A DNA stretch of 64,000 nt, from the NCBI RefSeq assembly GCF_900105245.1, contig NZ_FNSZ01000001.1, positions 6,756,001 through 6,820,000 of the forward strand, written 5' to 3'. Positions 25,168 to 33,900 of this stretch are shown here, piece after piece. Source of the DNA: Streptomyces sp. 1222.5. GTDB lineage: Bacteria; Actinomycetota; Actinomycetes; Streptomycetales; Streptomycetaceae. The translations under genes and the position numbers were made by a program. The notes beneath the pieces were generated by a model. It was not told the origin of the DNA. It searched no databases and worked only from the letters and a program-made list of their open reading frames with translations. Within the stretch, counting starts at the first letter, position 1. The number at the start of each line of letters is the position of its first letter.

Positions 25168-25486
25168 CCGGCCGGACCACGGACGCGTAGTCGCCGACTG
25201 TAGCGCTCCCGGGACCCCGTCGACCCGGAGAGTGCCCGGAACCGGGCAGTTGACTCGGTCACGCCACCCGGTCGGGCACAAGGCGCACCGAGGCGGGGGC
25301 GTACGTCCGGCCATGGTCCGTGGCCCGGCCGCCCGGCGCCATGGCGTACGCCACAGATCGCCGCCGAAAGCCCCGCAGGAGGCTCCCCACCTGCACCCCT
25401 GATTCTCAAGTTCCGTTTCACGCAAGGTAGTTCAAGGAGGCAACACCGCGGTTCCGCTTGACGCCATCCATGGCGGGGGGTTTGCT
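25168..25486. other. 319-bp divergent intergenic region
   Basis: This gap separates the divergent membrane-transporter and TPR-like genes and should hold both promoters. Two related palindromes are visible: CGCCATGGCG at 25337-25346 and CGCCAT-CC-ATGGCG at 25462-25475, the latter just before the TPR-like start. No convincing gene or RNA structure was found. Confidence 0.5.
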
Positions 25487-26494
25487 GTGCGTGATCGGTC
25501 GATGGCAGCCCGAGAAACAGGAAGTCCCGCGGTGCCCCCTCTCCCGCCCCTGCTCGGCGCACGCCGGGCCCGCACGGACCAGTCCGGCGACGCGCCGGAC
25601 GCACCCGGCGCCTTCGACCACGCCCTCGACGACGAGGGGCTGCGCACCGCTCGCGCCGCCCTCGCCCAGGGCCGTCGGCAGGCCGCCCGCTCCCTGCTGC
25701 TGCACACCGGTGACGACTGGGACCGCCGAGCCCACCGCCTGACCGTCCTCGCGCGGGAACCGTACGCCGCCGCCTGGGCCCACGACTGGGCGCAGGCCGA
25801 GCCCGGCTCCGCCGACGCCGCCACCCTGTACGCCCTGGCCCTCGTACGACGCGCCCTGCGCGGCAAGGAGGACCCTGGCGGCGCCCGCGAGGCCTGTGAC
25901 ACGGCCGCTGCGCTCGCCCCGGCCGACCCCACCCCATGGCTCGGCCTGCTGCTGCTCGCCCGCCGCCTCGGCACCGAGCGCGAGGTGCTCGGCGCCTTCG
26001 CCGAGATCCGCCGCCGGCACCCCGAGCACCACCACGCCCACCACCTGCTGATCGCCCGCCTCGCCGAACGGCCCCCGGGCGGCCGGCCCGAGGCCCATGA
26101 GGCGTACGACGTCGCCGAACGGGCCGCCGCCGAGGCCCCCGCCGACTCCCCGCTGGCCGTCCTCCCGGTCGTCGCCCACGCCGAGCGGTTCCGCGTCATC
26201 ACCGCCGCGGGACTCGCCCCGGCCGCCTCCGGGCACTGGGCCGGCCCCCGGGCCCGCGGCGTCCTGCGCGCCTGCTTCGACTGGTGGCTGGAGTGGGAGC
26301 ACGACGACCACCCCCGGCGCCACCTCGACCTCAACCACCTGGCCTTCGCCTTGTCCTCGGCCGGCCGTCCGGCCGAGGCGGCACCCCTGTTCCAGCGCAT
26401 CGGCGAGCACGTCACCGCGGCGCCCTGGTCGTACGCGCACCCGGACCCCCGCGCCGCATTCCATGCGGCCCGCGCCCGCGCGCTCGGCCGGTGA
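25487..26494 (+). CDS. TPR-like helical repeat protein
   Basis: A 335-aa alanine/arginine-rich soluble protein made of helical pairs reminiscent of tetratricopeptide repeats (for example ATLYALALVRRALRG, PTPWLGLLLLARRLG, HLAFALSSAGRPAEAAPLFQRIG). GTG 25487 follows a run of six G; ATG 25502 is in frame. Probably a scaffold or interaction protein. The partner is unknown. Confidence 0.7.
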   Translation: MRDRSMAARETGSPAVPPLPPLLGARRARTDQSGDAPDAPGAFDHALDDEGLRTARAALAQGRRQAARSLLLHTGDDWDRRAHRLTVLAREPYAAAWAHDWAQAEPGSADAATLYALALVRRALRGKEDPGGAREACDTAAALAPADPTPWLGLLLLARRLGTEREVLGAFAEIRRRHPEHHHAHHLLIARLAERPPGGRPEAHEAYDVAERAAAEAPADSPLAVLPVVAHAERFRVITAAGLAPAASGHWAGPRARGVLRACFDWWLEWEHDDHPRRHLDLNHLAFALSSAGRPAEAAPLFQRIGEHVTAAPWSYAHPDPRAAFHAARARALGR

Positions 26495-26584
26495 GCGGCC
26501 GCCGTGGGTGAGAAGTGATGACGGAACTCTTACCGGTGACCCGATTCCCTGGCCCCGCCGGGTCCCGAGTGTTCGAATGAACAG

Positions 26585-27322
26585 GTGAACCCCGAACGAC
26601 CCGAACCACCGGAGGAACCGGACGGACGCCCGATCGGCCGCCGCGTCTTCCTCGGCACCCTCGGCCTGGGCGCGCTCGGCGTGGCCACCGCGCCCGTACT
26701 CCAGCGCGGCCTCGAAGGACTGCTCGGCTCCGTCGCCGGCAAGGACCCGACGGGCCTCACCGGCCTGCTGCCCAACGGCGGCGGCTTCCGCTACTACTCC
26801 GTCGCCGCCTCCGTCCCGCACCGGAGCGCGGCCGACTACCGCCTCACCGTCGACGGGCTGGTCGACCGCCCGCGCGGCTACACCCTCGCCGAACTGCGCG
26901 CCCTGCCGCAGACCCGGCTGGTCAAGGACGTCCAGTGCGTCACCGGCTGGCGCGTCCCGGGCACCCCCTTCCAGGGCGTACGGCTCGCCGACCTGCTCGA
27001 CGCGGCCGGCGTCCGCCCGTCGGCCAGGGCCATCCGCTTCACCTGCTTCGACGGCACGTACACCGAGAGCCTCACCCTCGCCCAGGCCCGCCGGCCGGAC
27101 GTCCTGGTCGCCCTGCGCATGCAGGACAAGGACATCGGCCACGACCACGGGGGTCCCGTCCGCCTCTACGTCGCCCCGATGTACTTCTACAAGTCGGCCA
27201 AGTGGCTCTCCGGCATCACGGTCACCGACCGGGTCCGGCCCGGCTACTGGGAGAACCTCGGCTACGACGTCGACGCCTGGGTGGGCCGCTCGAACGGACG
27301 GACCGATGAGCCTACGAGCTGA
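26585..27322 (+). CDS. Molybdopterin-dependent oxidoreductase, Tat-exported (sulfite oxidase fold)
   Basis: A 245-aa enzyme with a twin-arginine leader (GRRVFLGTLGLGALG near residues 18-32). The Mo-coordinating cysteine lies in KDVQCVTGWRVPG at about residue 119, and GVRLADLLD, DKDIGHDHGGPVRLY and YKSAKWLSGI are sulfite oxidase/MsrP-like segments. The next gene, a cytochrome b-type membrane protein, overlaps by 17 bp and is the likely electron partner. The substrate may be an oxidised methionine, a sulfoxide or sulfite; it is not decidable here. Confidence 0.88.
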   Translation: MNPERPEPPEEPDGRPIGRRVFLGTLGLGALGVATAPVLQRGLEGLLGSVAGKDPTGLTGLLPNGGGFRYYSVAASVPHRSAADYRLTVDGLVDRPRGYTLAELRALPQTRLVKDVQCVTGWRVPGTPFQGVRLADLLDAAGVRPSARAIRFTCFDGTYTESLTLAQARRPDVLVALRMQDKDIGHDHGGPVRLYVAPMYFYKSAKWLSGITVTDRVRPGYWENLGYDVDAWVGRSNGRTDEPTS

Positions 27323-27932
27323 GACCCCGGCCCCGCCGGGCGCCCGCGTCCGCCGCTTCGGCCGGTCGCAGCGCTGGGTGCACCGCACGACGGCGGCCCT
27401 GATGGGGGTGTGTGTGGTGACGGCGGCCGTCCTCTACATCCCGCAACTGGCGGTCATGGTCGGCCGCCGGGCCCTGGTGGTCCGGGTCCACGAGTGCGCG
27501 GGCCTCGCCCTGCCGGTACCGGTGCTGCTGGGCCTCGTCTCCCGGGGCTTCCGCGCCGACCTGCGCTTCCTCAACCGCTTCGGCCCGCACGACCGGATCT
27601 GGCTGCGCGCCGCGCTCCGCCGCGACCGGTCGCCCGCCTCGCGCCCGGCCGGGAAGTTCAACGCGGGCCAGAAGGTCTACGCCGCCTGGATCGCCGGTGC
27701 GACGCTGGTCATGCTCGGCACGGGCCTGATGATGTGGTTCACGCGGCTCACCCCGCTGGTGTGGCGCACCTCGGCGACCTTCGTCCACGACTGGCTGGCC
27801 CTGACCATCGGCGTGGTCCTCGCGGGTCACATCGGCATGGCGCTGGGCGACCCCGAGGCCAGGAGGGGCCTGCGGACGGGATCGGTGAGCGGGGAGTGGG
27901 CGGAGCGGGAGCACTCCCTGTGGCGCCCCTGA
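27306..27932 (+). CDS. Cytochrome b561/YedZ-like membrane haem protein
   Basis: A 208-aa protein with four hydrophobic helices. Histidines at VHRTTAALMG, VHECAGLALP, FVHDWLALTIG and LAGHIGMALGD are well placed for one or two b-type haems. Translation starts at ATG 27306 inside the molybdoenzyme gene. It probably links quinol to the exported molybdoenzyme, as MsrQ or SorB-type subunits do. Confidence 0.83.
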   Translation: MSLRAETPAPPGARVRRFGRSQRWVHRTTAALMGVCVVTAAVLYIPQLAVMVGRRALVVRVHECAGLALPVPVLLGLVSRGFRADLRFLNRFGPHDRIWLRAALRRDRSPASRPAGKFNAGQKVYAAWIAGATLVMLGTGLMMWFTRLTPLVWRTSATFVHDWLALTIGVVLAGHIGMALGDPEARRGLRTGSVSGEWAEREHSLWRP

Positions 27933-28040
27933 CGGCGACCGGACTCCGCTGAGGGAGTGCGGCCGGCACAAGGGCGACACGGCGCACGACGACGGTATTT
28001 GGCCCCCGCGCGGCCCGCCGTCCCGGGACCGGCGGGCCGA

Positions 28041-28060
28041 CGGCGCCTCAAGGGGCGCCG
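28041..28060. terminator. Stem-loop downstream of molybdoenzyme operon
   Basis: CGGCGCC-TCAAGG-GGCGCCG is a perfect 7-bp stem in the 245-bp gap between the cytochrome gene and the next small gene. Confidence 0.45.
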
Positions 28061-28177
28061 ACGCGGGGTAACCGGAACCTACGCTTCCCAAAAGCAAAAG
28101 GGAAGCCCTCATTCCTGTTGACCGCTCGACGTGCGGCGACGCACTCTGAACCCCACGCGCCACAGAGGAGGAGCACG

Positions 28178-28348
28178 ATGAGCCGAGCCACCGACACCGT
28201 CCGCGTCGTCGAGTACTGGACGGACCGGGACACCCACGTGATCATTCCCGTCCAGCGCTGCGAAGAGGTCGACCGCATGAGCGACGCGCAGCTGATCTCA
28301 CGGTTCGGGGACCCCGAGCACGGGACGGTCGCCCGCATCGTCCACTAG
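28178..28348 (+). CDS. Small conserved hypothetical protein (56 aa)
   Basis: A 56-aa soluble protein with the sequence features VVEYWTDRDTHVIIPV and SDAQLISRFGDPEHG. Its ATG at 28178 has an excellent GAGGAGGAG ribosome site, which supports a real gene. No domain is recognised. Confidence 0.68.
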   Translation: MSRATDTVRVVEYWTDRDTHVIIPVQRCEEVDRMSDAQLISRFGDPEHGTVARIVH

Positions 28349-28398
28349 GGACACGCAGGGACGCGCCGGGACACGCGGATACGCCGGTGGCACCCCGC

Positions 28399-29424
28399 TC
28401 AGTCGGTGAAGTCCAGCAGCACCTTGCAGGACCGCTCCCGGTCGGCGGCCAGCGCGAACGCGGCCTCCGCTTCGGCCACGGGCGTGACGGCGCTGATCAG
28501 CCCGTCGAACTCACCGCGGGCCGCGAGCAGTTCGAGGGCGTCGTCGAACTCGTCGGCGAACCGGAACGACCCGCGCAGCTCGATCTCCCGGCTCACCACG
28601 AGGTTGCCGGCGAACGGGCTCCACCCCGGCGGCAGCATCCCGAGCTGCACGACCACGCCTCCGCGCCGCACCAGCCGCAGACACGTGTCCAGACCGGCCG
28701 CGACCCCCGAGGCCTCGACGGCCACGTCCACGTCCTCCGGCCACCCGGAGTCGCCGGCGTCGTCGGCCCGTACGAGCGTGTCGGCGCCGGCGACGGCCGC
28801 GTACCGCAGCGCCTCCGGTACCAGGTCGGTCACCGTCACCCGGGCCGCACCGGCCGCCTTCGCCGCCGCGACCACCAGGCATCCGATCGGTCCGGCCCCG
28901 GTCACCAGCACATGCAGCCCGGACACGTCACCGGCCCGCCGCACGGCGTGCAGGGCCACCGACAGCGGCTCGGCGAGCGCGGCCCGCCGCAGTCCGAGAC
29001 CGGCCGGCAGCTCCCTCAACTGCTCGGCCGGTACGGTCACTTGTGCGGCGAACCCGCCCTGGACGTGCGGTGTGCGGGCCGCGCTGCCCAGATAGCGGGT
29101 GTCACGGCACACGTTCGCCCGCCCGTCGGCGCACTCCGGACAGACGCCGCACGGCGTGGCCGGATGCACGGCGACCGCCGTACCCGGGGCCGGACCGGCC
29201 GCGTCCGCCCCGTAGGAGACCACCGTCCCCACCACCTCGTGACCGAGGACCAGCGGCTCCCGGAGCCGGAAGTCCCCGACCCCGCCATGCCGCCAGTAGT
29301 GCAGATCGGACCCGCACACCCCGCCGTACCGGACGGCCACGAGCGCCTCACCGGGCCCCGGTTGGGGAGCGGGCAGCTCCGTCACCCGGAGGTCGCCGGC
29401 ACCGTGGATCACACAACCCAGCAC
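28399..29424 (-). CDS. L-idonate 5-dehydrogenase-like zinc alcohol dehydrogenase
   Basis: A 341-aa MDR enzyme. Zinc ligands occur in GGVCGSDLHYW and LVLGHEVVG, structural cysteines in CGVCPECADGRANVC, and the nucleotide motif is VTGAGPIGCLVVAAAKAAG. It is the last gene of the gluconate operon; with the preceding 5-ketogluconate reductase-type SDR it would convert L-idonate to gluconate. GTG 29424 (VLGCVIHG) has a good AAGGGGGCGG site. GTG 29442, overlapping the SDR stop, is an alternative. Confidence 0.83.
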   Translation of the reverse strand: MLGCVIHGAGDLRVTELPAPQPGPGEALVAVRYGGVCGSDLHYWRHGGVGDFRLREPLVLGHEVVGTVVSYGADAAGPAPGTAVAVHPATPCGVCPECADGRANVCRDTRYLGSAARTPHVQGGFAAQVTVPAEQLRELPAGLGLRRAALAEPLSVALHAVRRAGDVSGLHVLVTGAGPIGCLVVAAAKAAGAARVTVTDLVPEALRYAAVAGADTLVRADDAGDSGWPEDVDVAVEASGVAAGLDTCLRLVRRGGVVVQLGMLPPGWSPFAGNLVVSREIELRGSFRFADEFDDALELLAARGEFDGLISAVTPVAEAEAAFALAADRERSCKVLLDFTD

Positions 29425-29438
29425 ACCCACCGCCCCCT

Positions 29439-30200
29439 TCACAGCACGCTCGTCATGCCGCCGTCGACGTACAGCACCTGGCCGCCGACGAAGTCCGCTG
29501 CGGGCGAGGCGAGGAAGAGCAGTCCGCCCACCAGGTCCTCGGTACGGCCCCAGCGGCCGGCCGGGGTGCGCCCGCGCACCCACGTGCTGAACTCCTCGTC
29601 CGCCACCAGGGGACGGGTCAGCTCGGTCTCGATGTAGCCGGGGCCGAGGCCGTTGACCTGCACACCGTACGGTCCCCAGTCCGCGCACATGCCCTTGGTG
29701 AGCATCTTCAGCGCGCCCTTGGTCGCCGCGTACGGCGCGATGCCCGGCCGGACGACCTCGCTCTGCAGCGAGCAGACGTTGACGATCTTGCCGTGGCCGC
29801 GTCGCGTCATGCCCCGGGCGGCCTCCCGGCCGACGAGGAACGCACTCGTGAGGTTGGTGTCCAGCAGGCGGTGCCAGTTCGCGTCGGTGAATTCCAGCAA
29901 CGGGGCGCGCAGCTGCATGCCGGCGTTGTTCACCAGGATGTCGAGCGGGCCCACCCGCTCCTCGACGTCGGCGATCCCGGCGGCCACGGCCGGGCCGTCG
30001 GTCACGTCGAACACCGCCGTGCGGACGTCACCGGGCAGCTTCGCGGCGGCCTCGGCCAGCCGGTCGCCGTCGCGCCCGTTGAGGACCACCGTGCAGCCGG
30101 CCTCGGCCAGGCCCCGCGCCAGCGCGAGTCCGATGCCCCGGCTGGAGCCGGTGACCAGGGCCGTGCGGCCGCCGATGTCGAAGAGGGGGTGAGCCGTCAT
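29439..30200 (-). CDS. SDR oxidoreductase, gluconate 5-dehydrogenase-like
   Basis: A 253-aa short-chain dehydrogenase with cofactor loop TGSSRGIG, NNAG, an active-site Ser in VCSLQSE, and Tyr/Lys in PYAATKGA. It is 13 bp downstream of the gluconate transporter gene and just upstream of the idonate-dehydrogenase-like gene. A role in interconverting 5-ketogluconate and gluconate is inferred from this context. Confidence 0.83.
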   Translation of the reverse strand: MTAHPLFDIGGRTALVTGSSRGIGLALARGLAEAGCTVVLNGRDGDRLAEAAAKLPGDVRTAVFDVTDGPAVAAGIADVEERVGPLDILVNNAGMQLRAPLLEFTDANWHRLLDTNLTSAFLVGREAARGMTRRGHGKIVNVCSLQSEVVRPGIAPYAATKGALKMLTKGMCADWGPYGVQVNGLGPGYIETELTRPLVADEEFSTWVRGRTPAGRWGRTEDLVGGLLFLASPAADFVGGQVLYVDGGMTSVL

Positions 30201-30213
30201 CGCCGTAACGCTC

Positions 30214-31611
30214 CTAGATCACCAGGGACAGCAGCAGGATCAGGCCGCCGGCAACCACCGAGATGATCGTCTCCATCACCGACCAGGTCTTCACCGTCTG
30301 CCCGACGGTCAGCCCGAAGTACTCCTTCACCAGCCAGAAGCCGGCGTCGTTGACATGGCTGAAGAAGAGCGAGCCCGCGCCGATGGCCAGCACCAGCAGG
30401 GCCGCGTGGGTGGTCGACATGTCGGCCGCGAGCGGCGCCACCAGACCGGCCGCCGAGACCGTCGCCACCGTCGCCGAGCCGGTCGCCAGCCGGATCGCCA
30501 CCGCGATCAGCCAGGCCAGCAGCAGCGCCGGGATCGACCAGTCCTTGGAGACGTCCAGGATCATCTGGCCCACCCCGGAGTCGATCAGCGTCTGCTTGAA
30601 GCCGCCGCCGGCACCCACGATCAGCAGGATGCCCGCGATGGGCATCAGGCCCTTCTCGACGGTCTGCTGGAGGCGGTCCTTGCCGAAGCCGGCCGGCCGG
30701 CCCAGCGTGAAGAAGCCGACGAGGACGGCGGCGAGCAGGGCGATCAGCGGGGAGCCGATGACGTCGAAGACCCGCTGCGTGGAGTTCGCGGGGTCGTCGA
30801 TGACGATGTCCACCAGCGCCTTCGCCAGCATCAGCACCACGGGCAGCAGCATGGTGAACAGGGTCGCGCCGAAGCCCGGGCGGCGCTCCAGCTCGTCCGA
30901 GGCGCGCTGGGGCAGCATCCGGTCGGGCGCCGGGACGTCGACCCAGCGGGCCGCGACCTTCGAGAACAGTGGACCGGCGATGATCACCGTGGGGACGGCG
31001 ACCAGGAGACCGAGCGCCAGCGTCACACCCAGGTTGGCCTTGACCGCGTCGATCGCGACCAGCGGGCCGGGGTGCGGCGGGATCAGGCCGTGCATCACGG
31101 ACAGACCCGCGAGGGCGGGGATGCCGATGCGCATGACGGAGTAGTTGCCGCGCTTGGCGACCATCAGCACGACCGGGATCAGCAGCACGATGCCGACCTC
31201 GAAGAACAGCGGCAGGCCGATCACGGAGGCGATCAGCACCATCGCCCAGGGCATGGCACGCCCGCCCGCCTTGGCGAGGATCGTGTCGACGATCTGGTCG
31301 GCACCGCCGGAGTCGGCGAGCAGCTTGCCCAGGATCGCCCCGAGCGCGATCAGGACGCCGACGCCGGCCACGGTGGTGCCGAGCCCGGTGGTGAAACTGA
31401 CGATGGCCTTGTCGAGCGGCGCTCCGGCGACCGCACCGAGCACCAGTGAACCGATGGTCAGGGCAAGGAAGGCATGCAACTTGAACTTGGTGATGAGCAG
31501 GACGATCACGGCGATGCCCACCAGGACGGCTATGCCCAGCTGGGCATGTCCGGCGGAGGTGATCGGCGCGGGCGCGTCCGCTGCCAGCATCTCGACGCTG
31601 AGTCTGGTCAC
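30214..31611 (-). CDS. gntP: Gluconate:H+ symporter (GntP family)
   Basis: A 465-aa membrane permease with about 12 helices. Family segments include ALGAILGKLLADSGGADQIVDTIL, GIPALAGLSVMHGLIPPHPGPL, GSATVATVSAAGL and FFSHVNDAGFWLVKEYF. It takes up gluconate for phosphorylation by the upstream gluconokinase. GTG 31611 follows AAGGGA; the gap to gntK is 41 bp. Repression by the divergent GntR is expected. Confidence 0.92.
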   Translation of the reverse strand: MTRLSVEMLAADAPAPITSAGHAQLGIAVLVGIAVIVLLITKFKLHAFLALTIGSLVLGAVAGAPLDKAIVSFTTGLGTTVAGVGVLIALGAILGKLLADSGGADQIVDTILAKAGGRAMPWAMVLIASVIGLPLFFEVGIVLLIPVVLMVAKRGNYSVMRIGIPALAGLSVMHGLIPPHPGPLVAIDAVKANLGVTLALGLLVAVPTVIIAGPLFSKVAARWVDVPAPDRMLPQRASDELERRPGFGATLFTMLLPVVLMLAKALVDIVIDDPANSTQRVFDVIGSPLIALLAAVLVGFFTLGRPAGFGKDRLQQTVEKGLMPIAGILLIVGAGGGFKQTLIDSGVGQMILDVSKDWSIPALLLAWLIAVAIRLATGSATVATVSAAGLVAPLAADMSTTHAALLVLAIGAGSLFFSHVNDAGFWLVKEYFGLTVGQTVKTWSVMETIISVVAGGLILLLSLVI

Positions 31612-31652
31612 GGGGGTTCCCTTGTGAAGACGGGGGGGACGGGGGTGAGGTG

Positions 31653-32171
31653 TTACTCGGATGCGAGGGGAAGCGCGTCCAGCGCCCGTACGGCGCGTTC
31701 GGTGATCTCCTGGCGGCTGCCCGCGACGTCCACGGCGACTCCCGCCTCGTCCGCCCCCAGCGGCTGCAGCGTGGCGAACTGGGAGTCCAGCAGCGCGGTC
31801 GGCATGAAGTGCCCCTGGCGCTGCGTCATCCGGTCCTCGATCAGCTTCCGGTCACCGGTGAGATGCACGAACACGACGCCCGGGGCCACGGCCCTGAGCC
31901 GGTCGCGGTACGACCGCTTCAGCGCCGAGCTGCTGACCACCCCGCCGAGCCCGGCCCGCCCGTGCGCCCAGTGCCCGATGGCCTCCAGCCAGGGCCACCT
32001 GTCGCTGTCCTCGAGCGGGATCCCGGCGGACATCTTGGCGATGTTGGCCGGGGGGTGGAAGTCGTCGCCCTCGGCGTACGGAACGCCCAGTCGCGCGGCG
32101 AGCAAGGGACCGATGGTGGTCTTGCCCGTCCCCGCGACGCCCATCACGACGACGACCTGGGGGGTACGCAT
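31653..32171 (-). CDS. gntK: Gluconokinase
   Basis: A 172-aa P-loop kinase that makes 6-phosphogluconate. The Walker A is MGVAGTGKTTIGPLLA at the N-terminus, and GDDFHPPANIAKMSAGIPL, WPWLEAIG and RQGHFMPTALLDSQFATLQ are gluconokinase signatures. ATG 32171 has GAGGCAG upstream. It is the first gene of the minus-strand operon, divergent from gntR. Confidence 0.94.
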   Translation of the reverse strand: MRTPQVVVVMGVAGTGKTTIGPLLAARLGVPYAEGDDFHPPANIAKMSAGIPLEDSDRWPWLEAIGHWAHGRAGLGGVVSSSALKRSYRDRLRAVAPGVVFVHLTGDRKLIEDRMTQRQGHFMPTALLDSQFATLQPLGADEAGVAVDVAGSRQEITERAVRALDALPLASE

Positions 32172-32227
32172 CACTGCCTCGCTGTCTTCCTCGACATCCG
32201 ACGCCACGTCGGCGTCGCCACACTGAA

Positions 32228-32238
32228 ACCTATTAGGT
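32228..32238. promoter_or_regulatory. Palindrome in gntK-gntR intergenic region
   Basis: ACCTA-T-TAGGT is a perfect 5+1+5 inverted repeat, 57 bp upstream of gntK. It is a candidate regulator site or part of the promoter. Confidence 0.4.
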
Positions 32239-32259
32239 ACGACGAATTCAAGAGTGTGT

Positions 32260-32271
32260 GACGTATAAGTC
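32260..32271. promoter_or_regulatory. Candidate GntR operator
   Basis: GACGTATAAGTC is a 12-bp inverted repeat with a single mismatched pair, of the GT-N-AC shape bound by FadR-subfamily GntR proteins. It lies between the divergent gntK and gntR and could control both. Confidence 0.5.
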
Positions 32272-32311
32272 TGACTTTTTGTCTCCGTGATCCAGGTCGT
32301 ACGCTGAGTGC

Positions 32312-33013
32312 ATGACCACACCGGGCCGGGGGCTGCACGGCCACGTACTGGACACCCTCGGCCCCGCGATCACCGCGGGCGAGTACCCGCCGGGCAGTGT
32401 TCTGCGCACGGACGAACTCGCCCAGCACTTCGAGGTGTCACGCTCCGTGATGCGCGAGGCGGTCCGTGTCCTGGAGTCCATGCACCTGGTCGAGTCCCGC
32501 CGCCGCGTCGGCGTCACGGTCCGCCCGAAGGCCGAGTGGAACGTCTACGATCCGCAGGTCATCCGCTGGCGCCTGGCCGGCGCCGACCGCCCGCACCAGC
32601 TGCGCTCCCTGACCGTGCTCCGCTCGGCGGTCGAGCCCCTGGCCGCGGCCCTGGCCGCCCGGCACGCCACGGCGGAGCAGTGCGCCGAACTCACCGAGTG
32701 CGCCCTCGGCATGGTGGCCAACTCACGCGGCCACCGGCTGGAGAAGTACCTCATCCACGACATCGCCTTCCACCGCGTCGTCCTCAACGCCTCGGGCAAC
32801 GAGATGTTCGCCCGCCTCGGCGACGTCGTCGCGGAGGTCCTCGCGGGCCGCACCCATCACGAGGTCATGTTCGAGGACCCCGACCCGGCGGCCGTGACCC
32901 TGCACGTACAGGTGGCGGAGGCGGTCCGCGCCGGCGACGCGGCACGTGCCGAGGAACTGACCCGCCAGATCACCGTGGGCGCCCTCCAGGAACTGGACAT
33001 CCTGGCGCCCTAG
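32312..33013 (+). CDS. gntR: GntR-family (FCD) repressor of gluconate genes
   Basis: A 233-aa regulator. An N-terminal winged helix (LRTDELAQHFEVSRSVMREAVRVLESMHLV) is followed by an all-helical FCD ligand domain with metal-binding histidines (DIAFHRVVL, THHEVMF). It is divergent from gntK-gntP and probably represses the operon in the absence of gluconate. There is no ribosome site; a TACGCT box ends 6 nt before ATG 32312, so the transcript is probably leaderless. Confidence 0.9.
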   Translation: MTTPGRGLHGHVLDTLGPAITAGEYPPGSVLRTDELAQHFEVSRSVMREAVRVLESMHLVESRRRVGVTVRPKAEWNVYDPQVIRWRLAGADRPHQLRSLTVLRSAVEPLAAALAARHATAEQCAELTECALGMVANSRGHRLEKYLIHDIAFHRVVLNASGNEMFARLGDVVAEVLAGRTHHEVMFEDPDPAAVTLHVQVAEAVRAGDAARAEELTRQITVGALQELDILAP

Positions 33014-33019
33014 CCGGTC

Positions 33020-33403
33020 TCACTCCCGCTCTTCGGGAAACTCCCCGTCCACGTACACCCACGCCCCGTCCACCCGCTCGAACCGGCTCCGCTCCAGCAG
33101 CGAACCGCCCCGGTAGGACGCCCGGAAGGTCACCGTGCCCGCGCTGTGGAAGGCCGACCCGTCGGTGGCGTCCAGGATCTCCAGACCCGTCCACCTCGTC
33201 CCCGGGTCGAGCTCCAGCCGCCCGGGCCGGGTCCGCGGATGCCAGGTGCGCAGCAAGTAGCCCGCGTCCCCCTTCACGAACGCGCTGTACCGCGAGCGCA
33301 TGAGCAGCTCCGCGGTCGGGGCGGCCGTCGAGCCGCCGTGGAAACGGCCGCAGCAGGCGTCGTAGGACGCGGGGAGCCCGCAGGGGCAGGTGCGCGAGGT
33401 CAT
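33020..33403 (-). CDS. YchJ-family (UPF0225) protein with SEC-C-like motif
   Basis: A 127-aa protein. The N-terminal CPCGLPASYDACCGRFH is a metal-binding SEC-C type knuckle, and ELLMRSRYSAFVKGDAGYLLRTWHP is the conserved YchJ core. ATG 33403 starts right at the knuckle. It converges with gntR (6-bp gap). Biochemical function is unknown. Confidence 0.85.
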   Translation of the reverse strand: MTSRTCPCGLPASYDACCGRFHGGSTAAPTAELLMRSRYSAFVKGDAGYLLRTWHPRTRPGRLELDPGTRWTGLEILDATDGSAFHSAGTVTFRASYRGGSLLERSRFERVDGAWVYVDGEFPEERE

Positions 33404-33461
33404 GACGCACATTCTGCCCGGACAGGGGAGGCGTCCACCGCGGCCCGGGTGCACAGTGGAA

Positions 33462-33512
33462 GGGGCGTGGTCGCCGCGCCCCGCCAAGGCGCGGGCAACC
33501 GCGCGACCAGCC
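33462..33512 (-). repeat. Copy of dispersed intergenic GC repeat
   Basis: On the minus strand it reads GGCTGGTCGCGCGGTTGCCC followed by a GCGCCTTGGCGGGGCGC hairpin, matching the repeats near 7629 and 63738. It lies between the divergent YchJ-family and DUF1876 genes. Confidence 0.65.
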
Positions 33513-33576
33513 ACGACGGACCGGCAGGCGACCGGCGGCCCGTAGCGGCCCGACCCGCGGAGCGAGGTGGCGGACG

Positions 33577-33888
33577 ATGACCCGACCGGTGAGCAGCCGT
33601 GCTCCGGCCATCAAGGAATGGCGGCTGAACCTGTACCTGTCCGAGCACGACCCGGACACCACTGCCCGGATCGTCCTCGACACCGGCGACAACGTCCTGG
33701 AGAGCCACGCCGAGGCCCGGCGCAGCCCCTACGACCAGGCGATACCCGACATCGGCGACGAACTCGCCGCCGGCCGCGCCCTCATCGCCATGGGCCGCCT
33801 GCTGCTGCGCGCGGCCGACGGGGACATGAGGGAGACGGGAGCCGCCGACGCGGAGGGCCCCTCCCCGCTCTGGCTGGCCCGGGAGTGA
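33577..33888 (+). CDS. DUF1876-family small protein
   Basis: A 103-aa protein whose central segment EWRLNLYLSEHDPDTTARIVLDTGD and closing helix ELAAGRALIAMGRLLL match DUF1876 (Rv2632c-like) proteins. It is the first of three same-strand genes (12-bp gap to the next). M. tuberculosis relatives are linked to dormancy and hypoxia responses; a stress role here is inference. Confidence 0.8.
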   Translation: MTRPVSSRAPAIKEWRLNLYLSEHDPDTTARIVLDTGDNVLESHAEARRSPYDQAIPDIGDELAAGRALIAMGRLLLRAADGDMRETGAADAEGPSPLWLARE

Positions 33889-33900
33889 CGGAGCGGCACC

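Noticed and set aside
25458..25742. Small ORF starting near 25470 ahead of the TPR-like gene
   Set aside because: It overlaps the better-supported TPR-like frame, its spacing to AAGGAGG is too long, and its product is proline-rich with no motif.
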